The translations under genes were made by a program, and so were the position numbers. A stretch of 64,000 nucleotides of DNA, from NCBI RefSeq assembly GCF_029227915.1, contig NC_079880.1:13844001-13908000 (forward strand). The letters run 5' to 3'. This stretch comes from Hydractinia symbiolongicarpus. Taxonomy: Eukaryota; Cnidaria; Hydrozoa; Anthoathecata; Hydractiniidae. Each line of letters opens with the position of its first letter. Within the stretch, counting starts at the first letter, position 1. A model generated the notes under the pieces. It was not told where the DNA came from. It was given only the letters and a program-made list of their open reading frames with translations, and did no database searches. Positions 36,901 through 49,200 of this stretch are shown in pieces.

Positions 36901-39900
36901 TGTTAATTTTTGCCACGTGGTAAAAGCGTGGTGGTTATTCAAATACAATGTGGCTGCAATATTTAGGTTACGTTTAAATGGCAACACCCTTCCCAAAAAA
37001 AAATTTTTAAAAAAAAATATAAAAACATGAACAAATTTTCTTCTTATATAACAAAGTACCAAGTTTAGCATGCATGTTTTCATTCTCTTTTTTTTTTGTT
37101 TTGCATACAACAACTTCATTCAAAATATAAGTTAATGATAAGAAAACCGGTTACATGAAATGAAACATAAAAGACTGCCGTTAAAGCGATGGTCTTTGAT
37201 AAACCAAAATTCTTGATACACCAGACTTTCTGTTTTCGATGAGAATAGCCAGCTTTATGGGGCAGGAAGTTGCAGCTTTATTTCCCTGGGTGGACTTGCA
37301 AAACTATTACGATGTCTACCTACGCTAACCCGAAATTATTGGAAATATTTTTTACATTTTATTAAAAAAAGCTGGAAGGATACTTCTTTGGGAAAAACGA
37401 ATGGAAAACCTAAAACTAGAACTGTCGTCATTCTCAACAAAAAGGAATCGCTTCTGCTTTTTCGTCAGGTGATCAAGTCAAACAAAGGAGTTCGTTCTAC
37501 GAATTGTAAATATCTTCCAGTAAAATTACTCTAGTGAACTGGGAGGAGTTATAAGTGGTCATGCCCCTGCTCCAAAATTGGGAAAATAATACAGCACCTG
37601 GACGCCATTTTAAAACTATTACTAGAAATAAACAAATGAATCAATAAAGTCACACTTCATTAATCATATGTAAATTTGATGAAAATAAATAATTTGGATG
37701 AGTGGAATGTTCCATGAAAGAGGAAAATGATATTTCTTTTACTACACATGAGAGTAACAATTCCAGCAGATCTGCATCCACGGTTTTTTCTGGAAATATG
37801 ATTGACAGTTTTTTATATATTATTTATCCTAATCGTGAGCCCATGGAAAATCCACGGAAATTCTCACATCACGAGAAAAGTTGAGAAAAATGCAACGCAT
37901 TTGATATTTTTAGGTTAAAGATTTCGTGCGCAGTTAGCTCGACCCGCTTTCGGTCGACAGACAAAATTTTATTATAAACAAGGTTAACGTTTGTAAGTAT
38001 TACAAAGCCAAGAATTTCAGTGCAAATCCAATGCCGTCAGCTTAATCCTTCTCTGCTTAACAGTAAGTGTGTGGGGTGATGGAGGGGATTTGGTCTGGGT
38101 GCCTATAACACTCCAATCGTACTTTTTGCGCATCTGAATATCATTTCTGTCAATACACACCTGCAGGCGCAATATTTAATGTTTAATAATTTCTTTGCTT
38201 CATTCTTAAGAAATAACGTAAGAAACTTTCGGTAGTAAAAGGATGAAATAATTAAATCATTGACTACTACGTTGTTTACTTGATTTTTCCATATAACAAA
38301 ATATGTACAATGCGACGTCCCCGCACCCATTGCCAACCTTACCCAATTAAAAACAATATCCCGAAAACACCTTGGTCTTTTTTCTTATAAAATGGAAATA
38401 TTGAAGACAAATATAAATTGACACGGTTCTTGTTAAAAATTACTTGCGCAAGTAAAAACAGGTTACGGCTTTACGTATTTTTAGGAAATATGTATTTTTT
38501 TATATAAAAACGAAGTCCGCCTTGTTTTGTAACTTTGCATCAAAAATAAGACCTAACTTCGCTTGCAAAAAATTCTAAGCAATTCAAGATTTTAAGTTTT
38601 TACCATTGTTTTAGCTGTCTTTTTAGAGTTTTTGTTACAATTTTTCACGGCTGTGTCATAAATAATCAAATAGAGATATTCAAAATTTTCAAATTATGGA
38701 AGCATTGTAGGAATACAATTACTTGAAACTATCCTTTAAATAATTTCATTAAGAGGAATTATTTTGCAAAGTTTGGACACGTGCTAAAGCGATTTATTCA
38801 ATTTTTTGCGAATAATGTAAAAATCGGAAAATATATTAAATACCATATATCTATTGTTTGGCTACCAGAAACTTTAAACAGAAGGGAAAACATTTGGAGC
38901 AGATAGTGGCATTTTGGGCAAATGTCAATTTTCGATGACATCACAGAAAAAAAAGTTTATGGCATGCTATAAGTGCACCAAAATTTGATTCAATTTGGAA
39001 AAATCTATCAAAATTTATGGAGGGCGGAGGGCGCGGAATCCCCCCCTCCATATTTATAGGCCTAAAACAAGCCCAGTATTTTTAGAGTTAAAATGTGCGT
39101 TACTTAATTTGTTCTACCTGGTAATATGTTTAATAACTTTCAAAACCCACCAACAACCCCCACCCTTCTCTCCCGCCCCTATTTACCACCCCATCCCCTC
39201 CCTGCTGTAAATTATTAAAGTAAGCATATTGGGGTCAAATTAATACAATTTCGCCCCGCTGTTTCGCTATAAAAACAAGTGTGCAGAGTCGGAGCACATC
39301 AGAAAACAGTTCTCTTTGCAATTTGTTTTCACCCGCTGATATTAAGAAAAAATATAGTCGTCAGTAAAAAAAAGAACTATTACGCTAATCGTTTCCTGCC
39401 CTGAATGGTAATCAATTAAATTTTGCTCGCTAATTTGTTTACTCAACGTTATCGCGAAATTTCAACACGTGCGAGAAGGCTTTTAACATTTTTGACGGCA
39501 CATCACATGTACACGTTAGACACGTGCTTATCTAAACACAGTGCCGCAGGAAGCAAAGTTGTTTAAGGGCTAAATATGAATTCAATAAAAGGTTATTTTG
39601 AATAAGTGAAATTGACATTTATAATATATAATATTTCCTTTGTACTCTCCTAGCCAAAATCCGTGCAAAATACATTTCACTGACAGCTTAAAAAGTTTTT
39701 ATTAAAAACACTTTCCTGACAATTATGTCTTAAAAGATACTGTTTTTTCCTGGCTTGGACAAACATTTTTATAGAAGCAGAATTTGAAGTTATATTATTG
39801 TTAGTCTAATTCAATAAAATAGAAGCGTATAAAAAAATTCATTTCTAAATTTGCCCGATCTTATAATAAATAGCACGACACTATGAACGCTAATGTGCTT

Positions 39901-42900
39901 TTTACAAGCTCGTGAGCTTGTATTAAAACGCAAATGTGTCCTACAAGAATGGAAATTTTTGCCTCTCTGAGCACCGACACGGGAGTCGTCGTGTGTTCGA
40001 ATCTCATCTTGGTAATTATTTTTACTTTTTTTTTCTTTTTTCTTTTTTAAAAAGATAAGACAAGTGTTCAAAACACTTGTTTAACTAACTAGTAAATAAA
40101 GGTGTTTGCACCAAACTTTTTAAAAGTGAATGTACGCAGAATTAACTGAACTAATGAATTTCGCAAATTTTGGGGTTTGTGGGTTTGTGGTCTTTCTTCT
40201 TCCTGTCAGTCGGTTCACCCAAGACGGACCCATCGAAAATTAAAAGTTCGAGAAATTTTCCGTTCAGGAAGGTCTCATAAATCAATTTTGAAAAATAAGT
40301 GTGTAACAAATATTATTGCGTATCTGAATAGTAAAATATGTCGTGTCTAACTTCGTAACAAAAATCCCAATTTGATAGACAGCTTTTTGTAAACTTTATT
40401 CGCGAGGTTGTTTGCGTATATCATACGTCTTGTTTATAATTTAAGACTCGCCTTAAAAGACGTATTTTCGGAAGTTTTTGATTGCAGTGTTTCAAAGTTA
40501 CACCTAGTTGGACAGAAATCTAAAAAAAAATAATTTCCACCCTTTTTGCTCTATAAGTACAATTTCAGAAGAAAAAAAACATATCTCCAGTTTTTATCGA
40601 AAAAAAAGAACAAAATAAGAACAGCCTAAGGCTCAAAACATGAACTAAGCACAATTTAAGTCTGAAAATAAGAACAGCCAGCTTCATGTCAGATTTTAAC
40701 GGTTCCCATACAAAAACGAGTTTACTTCAAAATGCATAGAAAAAATTGGGTTTGGAATAAAAATCCTTTTAAGTAGCGATCAAGTTTTCAGTAAATATCG
40801 AAATTTTTCTATTCTTTTTCTTAACATGAGTGTACAATTTAGTTTCATTCTTATCTCATAAATAGATTCTCACAAGAACGAATTCAATTTAAATTTATTT
40901 ACAGATTATAATTTCTTTCGATCCTAAAATCGTCACCATCGGTCAATCTGACTACATATTCCCTATATTTCGGAAGACCACAAATTAAAACATTTGGACG
41001 ATAAGTGTTACAAAATAAGCACATCCAGAGCCTTAGATGAAATTTTGGCGTTTTTATAAAAATGCGTGTAGTTGATTCGATAGAAAAGATATATCACGTT
41101 CCATAACCTTCCGCTTCCAGAAGCAGTGGTATAGCTAACATATTTGACCGCAGATATTGAAGGCTCACAAATGACAGAAAAAATATAAAAACAATTCAAT
41201 CAACGTTCATCAATTATTTTCAACCATACAATTTTCATGATTATCAAAACAATTTCAAAGGTACCGACATTGTAAATATTACATCCTAACCTGGTAAGAC
41301 ACTAGATACGCTGAAATAACCAAACGTATTAAACACATCAAAAAAAACAAAAAAACAGATGATTTAAGCCTTAAAAAAAGAAAAGAAAAAGCTGGTCAAC
41401 AATACAGGGTGGATTTCAACTTACTAAAAGAATTCTTCCGTTTTGAGCATTTTTCGTTACATAAAAAAAGACAGCATAAAATTAAGTGAGTAATTACAAG
41501 AAAGAAATACGAAGAAAAATCGATAAAAATCAATGCAGCATAGATATCCCCCTTTTTTCGTGGAAGACACTATTTAGGCGGACGAGACAAGGTAAATATA
41601 TATTCGTTGGAAAACACTAGTTAGAGATAATCTAGATGTAGACGATAATTTTGTTATTTAATTTAGCGGTGGTCTCAGATCCCCCTCTCAGATCAAAAGC
41701 TAAAATGGAAATTTTTTTTAGTGATATTCAAGACCTGCAGGCGGAGGAATCCCACTCCATTGTAGAGGCTAAAACAGTCGATGTAAACGAACCTTACGAA
41801 ATAAAAAAAAATAAATAAACGAAAGAAATTTGATTTATAGTCAACTAGACTTCCTGGAAAATGATCAGACAAAAATTATTCCCAGAAAATTCTCACTCCG
41901 TACTCTTTTCAGAAATTTAAGTTCAAGCTGACTAAATCCCAGCTTAAGAGTTCGCCGTAACATGACCAGAAAAACATGAAAATAGTTTTTTAAAAACCGT
42001 TACAAAAACTTTCCCAACAAAACACATCCTTTCTGTAGATAAGAGCATGTTTGTTTTTGGTGGGAAAATAGACAGTTATAAAAAAAACTTCGAAAGTACT
42101 CACATTTCGTGAATTTGTAAAAAAAAAAATGACATCATTTGGGAAGTATGTAAAATGAGTTTCGCCATGTGTACAAAATATTGTCTCAAAATGATGGGTC
42201 ACCTTTTTGCCTAGAGAATTCACGAAAGAAAATTTGTCACACGATCCGTCTAATATATGTCGAAAAGAATGGGCCAAAAAATTTGTTCAAAAAGTACGGG
42301 AAATCCAGTCACAACGCAGAGCTGAGTTAAACCTTTTTTTATTTTTCAGATAATTCTGGTCACACAAAAAAGTCAGTCGAGGGCGATTGGCGAAATAATT
42401 TGGTTACATATGAGGCAGAATAAAGTGGAGGAAGAAAGGCTCATAATTTTCCAACCTCAGCCAGATTTTATTAAGATTCCAGTAATTATTCCCCTGTATT
42501 AAGCACCTTACTTTTCTGCAAACGAATCACAATTATTCAAAACAATTTAAAAGGAGTTGGATCATTGAAGTTTTCTTTAGAAAATTAATACAATAAAAAA
42601 AGTTTATCAAAAAGTTCTATCAAATTCTAAATCACATAAATAATAATAAAAAATAAAATTAAAATAAAAACCCTCCGAGAACTCAAACAAGGTCTATAAA
42701 TAAACGCCTTAGTGACGCCCTAATAACGCCCCAAGTTCTTCAACTCACAAAAAAACAGAAACTGCTACTTATTTGTTAAACTAAAAAGAAAGTAAAAATG
42801 AAACAAATTAAAAAAGAGAAAAGCGAAACAGGTGCAACGCAAAAAAAGGTCCGGAAACCCCATAATGATAATTTGCATGAAGTGTTTAATTAATTAGAGA

Positions 42901-43279
42901 TGTTATCAGACGAACTAATCTTTCTCAGTAGTTCGTCAAAAACCACAATTCTCTCCAAGTCTCCTTGAGTAAACAGCAAAAGAAAGAGAAGACTGACGCA
43001 AGTTAAAAGCTTCTTTTCTTTCCACAATTCTGCTGACATCAGAACATTCTAATTTTAGAGTCATTAAAGTCAACATGTCACTCACGTGGTCTGGCAGTGA
43101 CAATGTCATCAAATTTTCACAAAAAATAAAATACAAAATAAATAAAGCTATACAGAGAAAAAAATAAGACATAAAAAAATTGAAAAACGTGCTATAAACA
43201 AAAAATATCACAAATTAAATGAAAATGAAGATTTAACAAAAACATCTACAAAAGTATATAAAAAAAAACATTTTCTACA
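24920..43279. other. Gene-poor stretch between IRF and the JmjC gene
   Basis: About 18 kb without a coding exon I can support on either strand. It should hold the IRF 5' UTR exon and promoter and the 3' UTR of the JmjC gene (below 43280). Open frames here are short, rich in Phe, Ile, Lys and Leu, and lack conserved-looking motifs. A SINE-like fragment lies at 39935-40020. Two similar GC-richer scraps, GGGCGGAGG/GAATCCCCC...AGGCCTAAAACA at 39021-39068 and GGCGGAGGAATCCCACTCCAT...AGGCTAAAACAG at 41741-41777, look like one dispersed repeat. Confidence 0.55.
39935..40020 (+). mobile_element. Possible tRNA-derived SINE fragment
   Basis: CCTCTCTGAGCACCGACACG followed by GTGTGTTCGAATCTC resembles an anticodon-side stem followed by a B box / T arm. 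The A-box side is not recognisable, and a T-rich tail follows. I do not call it a tRNA gene. Confidence 0.35.
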
Positions 43280-46200
43280 CTACAACTCGTCTCTCACTTT
43301 TTTCTTCCCCTTCTTGTTTTTTTTGCTTTTCTTTTTGACTACTTTCTTCCACTGAGCTACATCTTCCGCGAAATTTTCTTCATCCGACCGGATCAAATCC
43401 ATAAGGACAGCATCCGGCACGATGCCTTTCTTTATATCTTTTTCGTATTGTTTAAAAGACTCCGGTAGCATTGACAACAGATCCTCGATGTCACCTTTCG
43501 CAATCTTTCCACTCAAAAACCGTCTTTGTCGAACGACATCAAGATCGTCTAGTTCCATTGGGATATGATTTGCTTCGTCGTCAGGTTCTTCCATATCGCC
43601 ATCGCCACCCGCTTCCGGTCCCTCGTCATCCGGTCCCTCGTCATCGGTTTTTGGTCTCTCGTCGCCGTCCATATTCGAACCTGCTTCGAAATCGTCCTCA
43701 CCCATCCCATCTTCCTCCTCATTGTCATTTTTGTTAAGCTCACGAGTGGCCTTAACACGATAGCCTTCATCGCCTGGTGGCTTTAAAACACGCAGAATCT
43801 CCTGAGGCACTTCGTATTTATCTAAAACCTTTTCATATTTCTCTCTGACCGCATCTGGTAAATTGTTAACAAATTCTTCATGAAACTCCTTGGGGATTTT
43901 TCCCTTTATGATCGACTTTTGATATTTCCTGGGTAAATCGTCCAAACTCCATCCGAGCTCCGAACGCCAATCACTGTCGTCGAGCTCTTCATCATTGGGC
44001 TCGTAATTAACACCAAATTTCGCTTTCTCTTCTTTTTTCTTTTTCAGGTAATCAGCCTTCTCTTCTTCACTCAAATGAGCGAGCATAGGATCTTTATTGG
44101 CCGCACTTTTGCGGTGACGTTCATCTTCCGTCATGTAGGCGTCATCATCATCGTCGGGGTGTTCCGTCTCCCACTTGTGACGCTCACCAGGGCGAACAAA
44201 TACTGGTTCTGTACCGTTAGTGACAACCCCGTGAGGTGCTTCAATAGCGCGGCAGAATATTTTCCACTGTTCTAAATTCAGAGTGTCCATCAAGGCTTCG
44301 TCTAATAAAGTGTCGTCGTTAAATTTGAAGACCTCCGTCCAGATTTTGGCGATTTTTGTTTTGTTTCGTCCGTAGGGTGAAAACACCCCTGCGTACACAA
44401 CGAACTGCTTTTTTGTAAATTTGCTAAAGAAGAGAAGAAATAAAGATGTTAGCGTCAATTAGATCCCTGGTTGTGTTACATTTGTAAATTATACTTGCTC
44501 ACTGTTAGTTCTGAACTGATTTTAGGTGCGTCCTATACTTTCAGTGGTTGTGAAAATAAAAATGGGTGCGATGGTAACGGATGTCTGTTAAGCTGTTAGA
44601 TGTATATCACGCTTTTAGTTGAATGCACCAAAACTTTTCTACGGTGATACAGGGTAAAACTACATCAGTCGTTAATTGTTCATGCACTGGTGGAAGACAC
44701 CATCTACACTTGCTCCCTATACTACTGTCCTAAACTGATACATTGGTAGTGAACGATTAGTACGAAGGCTTTAACGTTGCCACACTAGCCGGATACATTG
44801 GGTGAACATTGTTCTTGTACTGACTGGGAACTGTACTGACTGGCTTCAGAAGACGTTAGCTAAACTTGAACACTGACAGAAAACATCTGTTAAGCTCGAT
44901 TTTCACTATGTTTAAGAATAAAAATGGTAGAAAAAAAAAACAGTTTTGGTACAGGAAGAGAATCTTAGCGTACTCATTCGCCAATATCCAGCGATTTTTG
45001 ATAAATCACACAAAGGCTACAAAGAGAGAAACGCTATTGCTTTCAAAACACAGTGGGAATGCTCAGGGTTTATTTTAATTTTTAAAACACATTTAAAACC
45101 TTTTAGGTTTTATATTTAAACCCAAGTTAAACCACAGTGGAAACCAAGCTTTATAATAATGGTGGATGACTTCTAAACTGACAGAGAAAGGTTCACTAAC
45201 AGGTAATGTATGTAAAGGTTCACTGGTAAAAAATTTTTTGTGAATTGGAAATTAATCAGTTTGTTTCTACCTCATGTATGCTACTCACAGTTATATGATC
45301 CAGTTTTAACAGGTTAAGGAAATAAAAAGCTCTTCAGGGTTATTTGTTAGTCCCCCTCCCCCATACATTTTTGTTTCGTCGTGGGTAGTTAAAGCGTTGC
45401 TTTTATCTTTAAAAAAAATTGACCCAATGAGTCATTGTATGCAGATGATTTGGTTCTCATAGGAGAGTCGATGGAAGAATTAGTTGGAAAGTTTGAGAAG
45501 TGAAAGAAAGGACTAGAAGAGAAAGGGCTAAGGGTGAACACAGCAAAGTCATGATTAGTAGCATTGCAGCCAAGTGTGACCTTGTAGTTGGAAAGTGGCC
45601 TTGTGGAGTTTGCAGGAAAGGGGTTGGTAGTAACTCAATTTTTTGTCAGACTTGCAAGCATTGGGTACATAAGAAGTGCAGTAGTATTAGTGGAAGGTTA
45701 AGAGCTGACATTCAGTTTGTATGCAAGCGTTGCAAAGTGAGATTATAGAGAATGAAGTATTTCCAGCTTCAATGATGCACATCAGTGGCTCGTTAGAGAT
45801 AGTTGAGAACTCCTGTTACTTAGGTGATATGTTGGGCAGTTAAGGGGGTGTTGGAAGAAGTGTTACTTGCAGAATAGGTTCTGCTTGGAAAAATTTTAGA
45901 GAGTTACTTCCTTTGTTGACTAGCAGAGACTTGTCAATTGAGTTAAAAGGTAGGTTGTACGAGGCCTGTGTAAGAAGTGTTATGTTGTACGGTAGTGAGA
46001 CATGGGCAGTGAAGCAGGAAGATCTTGATTGTTCAGAAAGGAATGATATGAGAATGGTTAGGTGGATGTGTAACGCCAGTCTGAGAGACAGAAAGAGTTC
46101 AGATGAGCTAAGAAGCAGGCTAAGTATCCGTAGAGTTAAAGATGTTATCCAGATAAGAAGATTAAATTGGCTGGGGCACTTGGAAAGAATGGAGGAGGAT

Positions 46201-49200
46201 AATTGGGTAAGAAAGTGTAGACTTGATAGTTTCTGGGGCAAAGCCCAGAGGCAGACCGAGAAAGACTTTGCAGGAGGTTATAAGGACAGATTTGTTACAG
46301 ATGAAGTTGAGTTTAGATCTAACACAGTCTAGATCAGATTGGAAGAGGGTCATTATTATACCCCGTCCAACCCATGCTAGCATGGAAAACAGACGCTAAG
46401 CCGAGAATGATGACTTTTACAATTTACGCGATAATTAACGAGTGCGCATTTGCAAGCATCAATTCTGAGCCATATTTCTTAAATTCGGTTTTCTTTATTA
46501 AAAAAAACAACTTCTACACACGTTATTTTGCAAAAGTTAAAAATAATAAAATGTATTTATATAGCTCTAATTACTCCCTATAGACAAACTATTATTATTA
46601 TCACAAACACCTGCTCCTTTATCAATATCGTTTTGATTATATCTGAATAAACACAATTCAACTATCATCATTCACACACTCAAACAATAACAACTTTTTA
46701 TCTCATTAACCTGAGGGCGTCTTTCCTATATGATTCCGCTAGTAGGGCGTGGCTGGGCGGAAAGTGTATACACATTGAGTCGATTTAACATAGACATCCT
46801 CACCAATTTCTCACTTTTCAGAAATAAAAACAACTTTTAATTTCAATCTCTACCTGGCTTACTTTTAGGTCGTGCATTGCATGTTCATAATGAGGGCAAC
46901 ACAGGTTTTTAGGTACAGTCTCTAAGCAGCACCTGGATTTTGACCTTCTTGATTTTTATACCTGAATTCCTCTATCGACGTTTACTTTTGAGACCTAAGG
47001 TTCAGTGCTGCAGAGTAGCTCGTACCTTAATAAACACTCGGGCTTTCACTAATTTTTTAAGATTTTGGACTGGACGCTTTTTCGAATGCTTAAGGCAAAC
47101 CGTGAAGCAAAAACAAAAATGGAATTGAATAATTTTTTGGAGTTTTTAGTTCAAAACTAAAGTAAACGCTTGCAAGAGAACTTTGATCTTGTAGGGGGCG
47201 AGTGCTTATTTTGTAGGGGGTGAGTGCTCATTTTGTAGGAGGTTAGTGCTTACCTAGTAGACGGTGAGCGCTTATCTTGTAGGGAGTGAGTGCTTATAAT
47301 GTAGGGGGTGAGTGCTTATTTTTTAGAGGGCGAGTGCCTATTTTTCAGGGGTGAGTGCTTATCTTGTAGGGGGTGAGTGCTTATTTTGCAAGGCTGAGTG
47401 TTTATCTTGTGTTGGGTGAGTACTTATTTTGTAGAAGGGTTAGTGCTTATCTGATGTAGGTGCTTTTTTCGAAAGAGGCGCTTACTCAATGCATTGTGTG
47501 CGCACGTGCTGTATTGTTACTTTAAAAATTATATATCGAACATGTTTTGTTAACATTTTTCACAAAGAAAGATCCTTTTTGCTCGCTTAATCAGACTTTT
47601 GTAGTTTACACAGAATCTAAACCTAAGCTGTCTTACAAACTGACTTTTTGTTTATAGACTGTTAAGAACTGGCGTCTCATAATAAACTTCTTATTGCAGT
47701 TACATTTTCACAGCTACCAAGAAAATGATGCTATGTAGGAAATATTCAAACAAAAAGAGAGGGCTGTTTAAAACGTGCAACCGAAAGCCATGAAATTCCT
47801 TGCACCATGTACATCGTAAAATTAAATGAAAACTATGAGATCATAAAAAAGGCTTTTATTCAAGTGCAGTAATGTGTCCTTATTTGATAGATGCAATTTA
47901 AAGAATTTGTTGACCTTTGTTAAAAAAATTTCACCTTCATAATTTAAACAGTGGTGGCGATTGAAAAAAAGAAAGGAATCTGGTCTTCATTATATCAGTA
48001 TAGGCAGCCGTACTACCATCAAGTTGACAATCTCTTTTTACCCTTTGGGCTGTTTTTGAGCATCTTTGTTTTTTACAGTGGGTGAAATTAACATTGCACA
48101 AATAATTTAAAAATTAAGTAAGCAAAAATAAGCGTGCAAATTTTGGTCACCACAAGAACCCACAGATTTAAAGTAAAGTTACATTTCTTTCCATGCTTAC
48201 CCATTTTTGGTAAAAGCATCATCTTTCAAACCCTCTCGAAGACTTTTCTTCACCAAATAAACATTCATGTAACCCATGTCGATAGTTTGGTCTCCCTTCT
48301 TGTACGTCCATTGGAATTTGATGTCGGCCATGGAGTGATACTTTGTCATGATGTCATCTGTACAGTCGTCGCCATTGAATTCGTTCTTCACGTCGGCTGT
48401 GAAGAGAGTGGTCACAGCCAAAGTGCGACCGTACCCACGCACTTGATGAATGTAAACTGAAAGAAAAGTTGAAATATTTAGATAATCCTGTCACTGATCA
48501 TCACTGATGCTTTTAGAACTGCTTTCCCATGTCGAAATTAAAGACATTTCTTGAAATTAAATCAGTAGCATGGATATAAGAGATTATTACCCAGTAAATG
48601 TTTAACCTCTTAAAGAGGTTTGGGTACTGATTTAGTCATTAGCTATAATTATGCAATAAAATCCAACCAAAGAGGCCAACACACCCAACTCCTATGTTAA
48701 CGAAAAACTGTATATCGGATTGTTCTGACCAATATCATCACTTCGCAAGAAATATTGGCGACCATGCAGCAAACACCTTATCCGTCTCAGTTACACAGTT
48801 GAGATTTGACTAAACTAACGAATCAAGTTTTACAAATCCTCTTGCACGGAACAAATTGCACCAATCTGGAATCTCAAGCATTCGTCCATGTCATTTCCCA
48901 CATTTTTTTAATCACTTGATTTGGGTCAGGCTGCGCCAGACTTATAAATGCAAATTCTATAACTTGCATTAAATTGGAATCCTACCAGATTAGAATGAGT
49001 AGAATGAAGAGGAATAAAAAAACGGAAATTAAGTGTTATTTTGTGCTAAAGGTGACTCTTGGTGAATGAAAATAAAGGTAATGTCACGTTTTACGTTCCA
49101 ATTTACAAATGTGCCAGCACTTAACGTGCAATAGTTTGATTGAGGGAGTAAAACAATTTCTACAGAAAAATTAAGTGAGTTAAATAAATCGAGTAAGCAA

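Larger units (their letters stand above)
44424..48200 (-). other. JmjC gene intron 4 (3.8 kb)
   Basis: Runs from the GG|GTAAGC donor after exon 4 to the CTTCTTTAG acceptor of exon 5. It contains a decayed retroelement (45432-46410) in the sense opposite to the gene and a 22 bp minisatellite (47191-47453). Confidence 0.85.

Noticed and set aside
43471-44275. Open frames on the plus strand opposite the JmjC exon 5
   Set aside because: Antisense shadows of a well-supported acidic coding exon.
47191-47453. CRISPR-like array
   Set aside because: Head-to-tail units with no spacers in a eukaryotic intron: a minisatellite.
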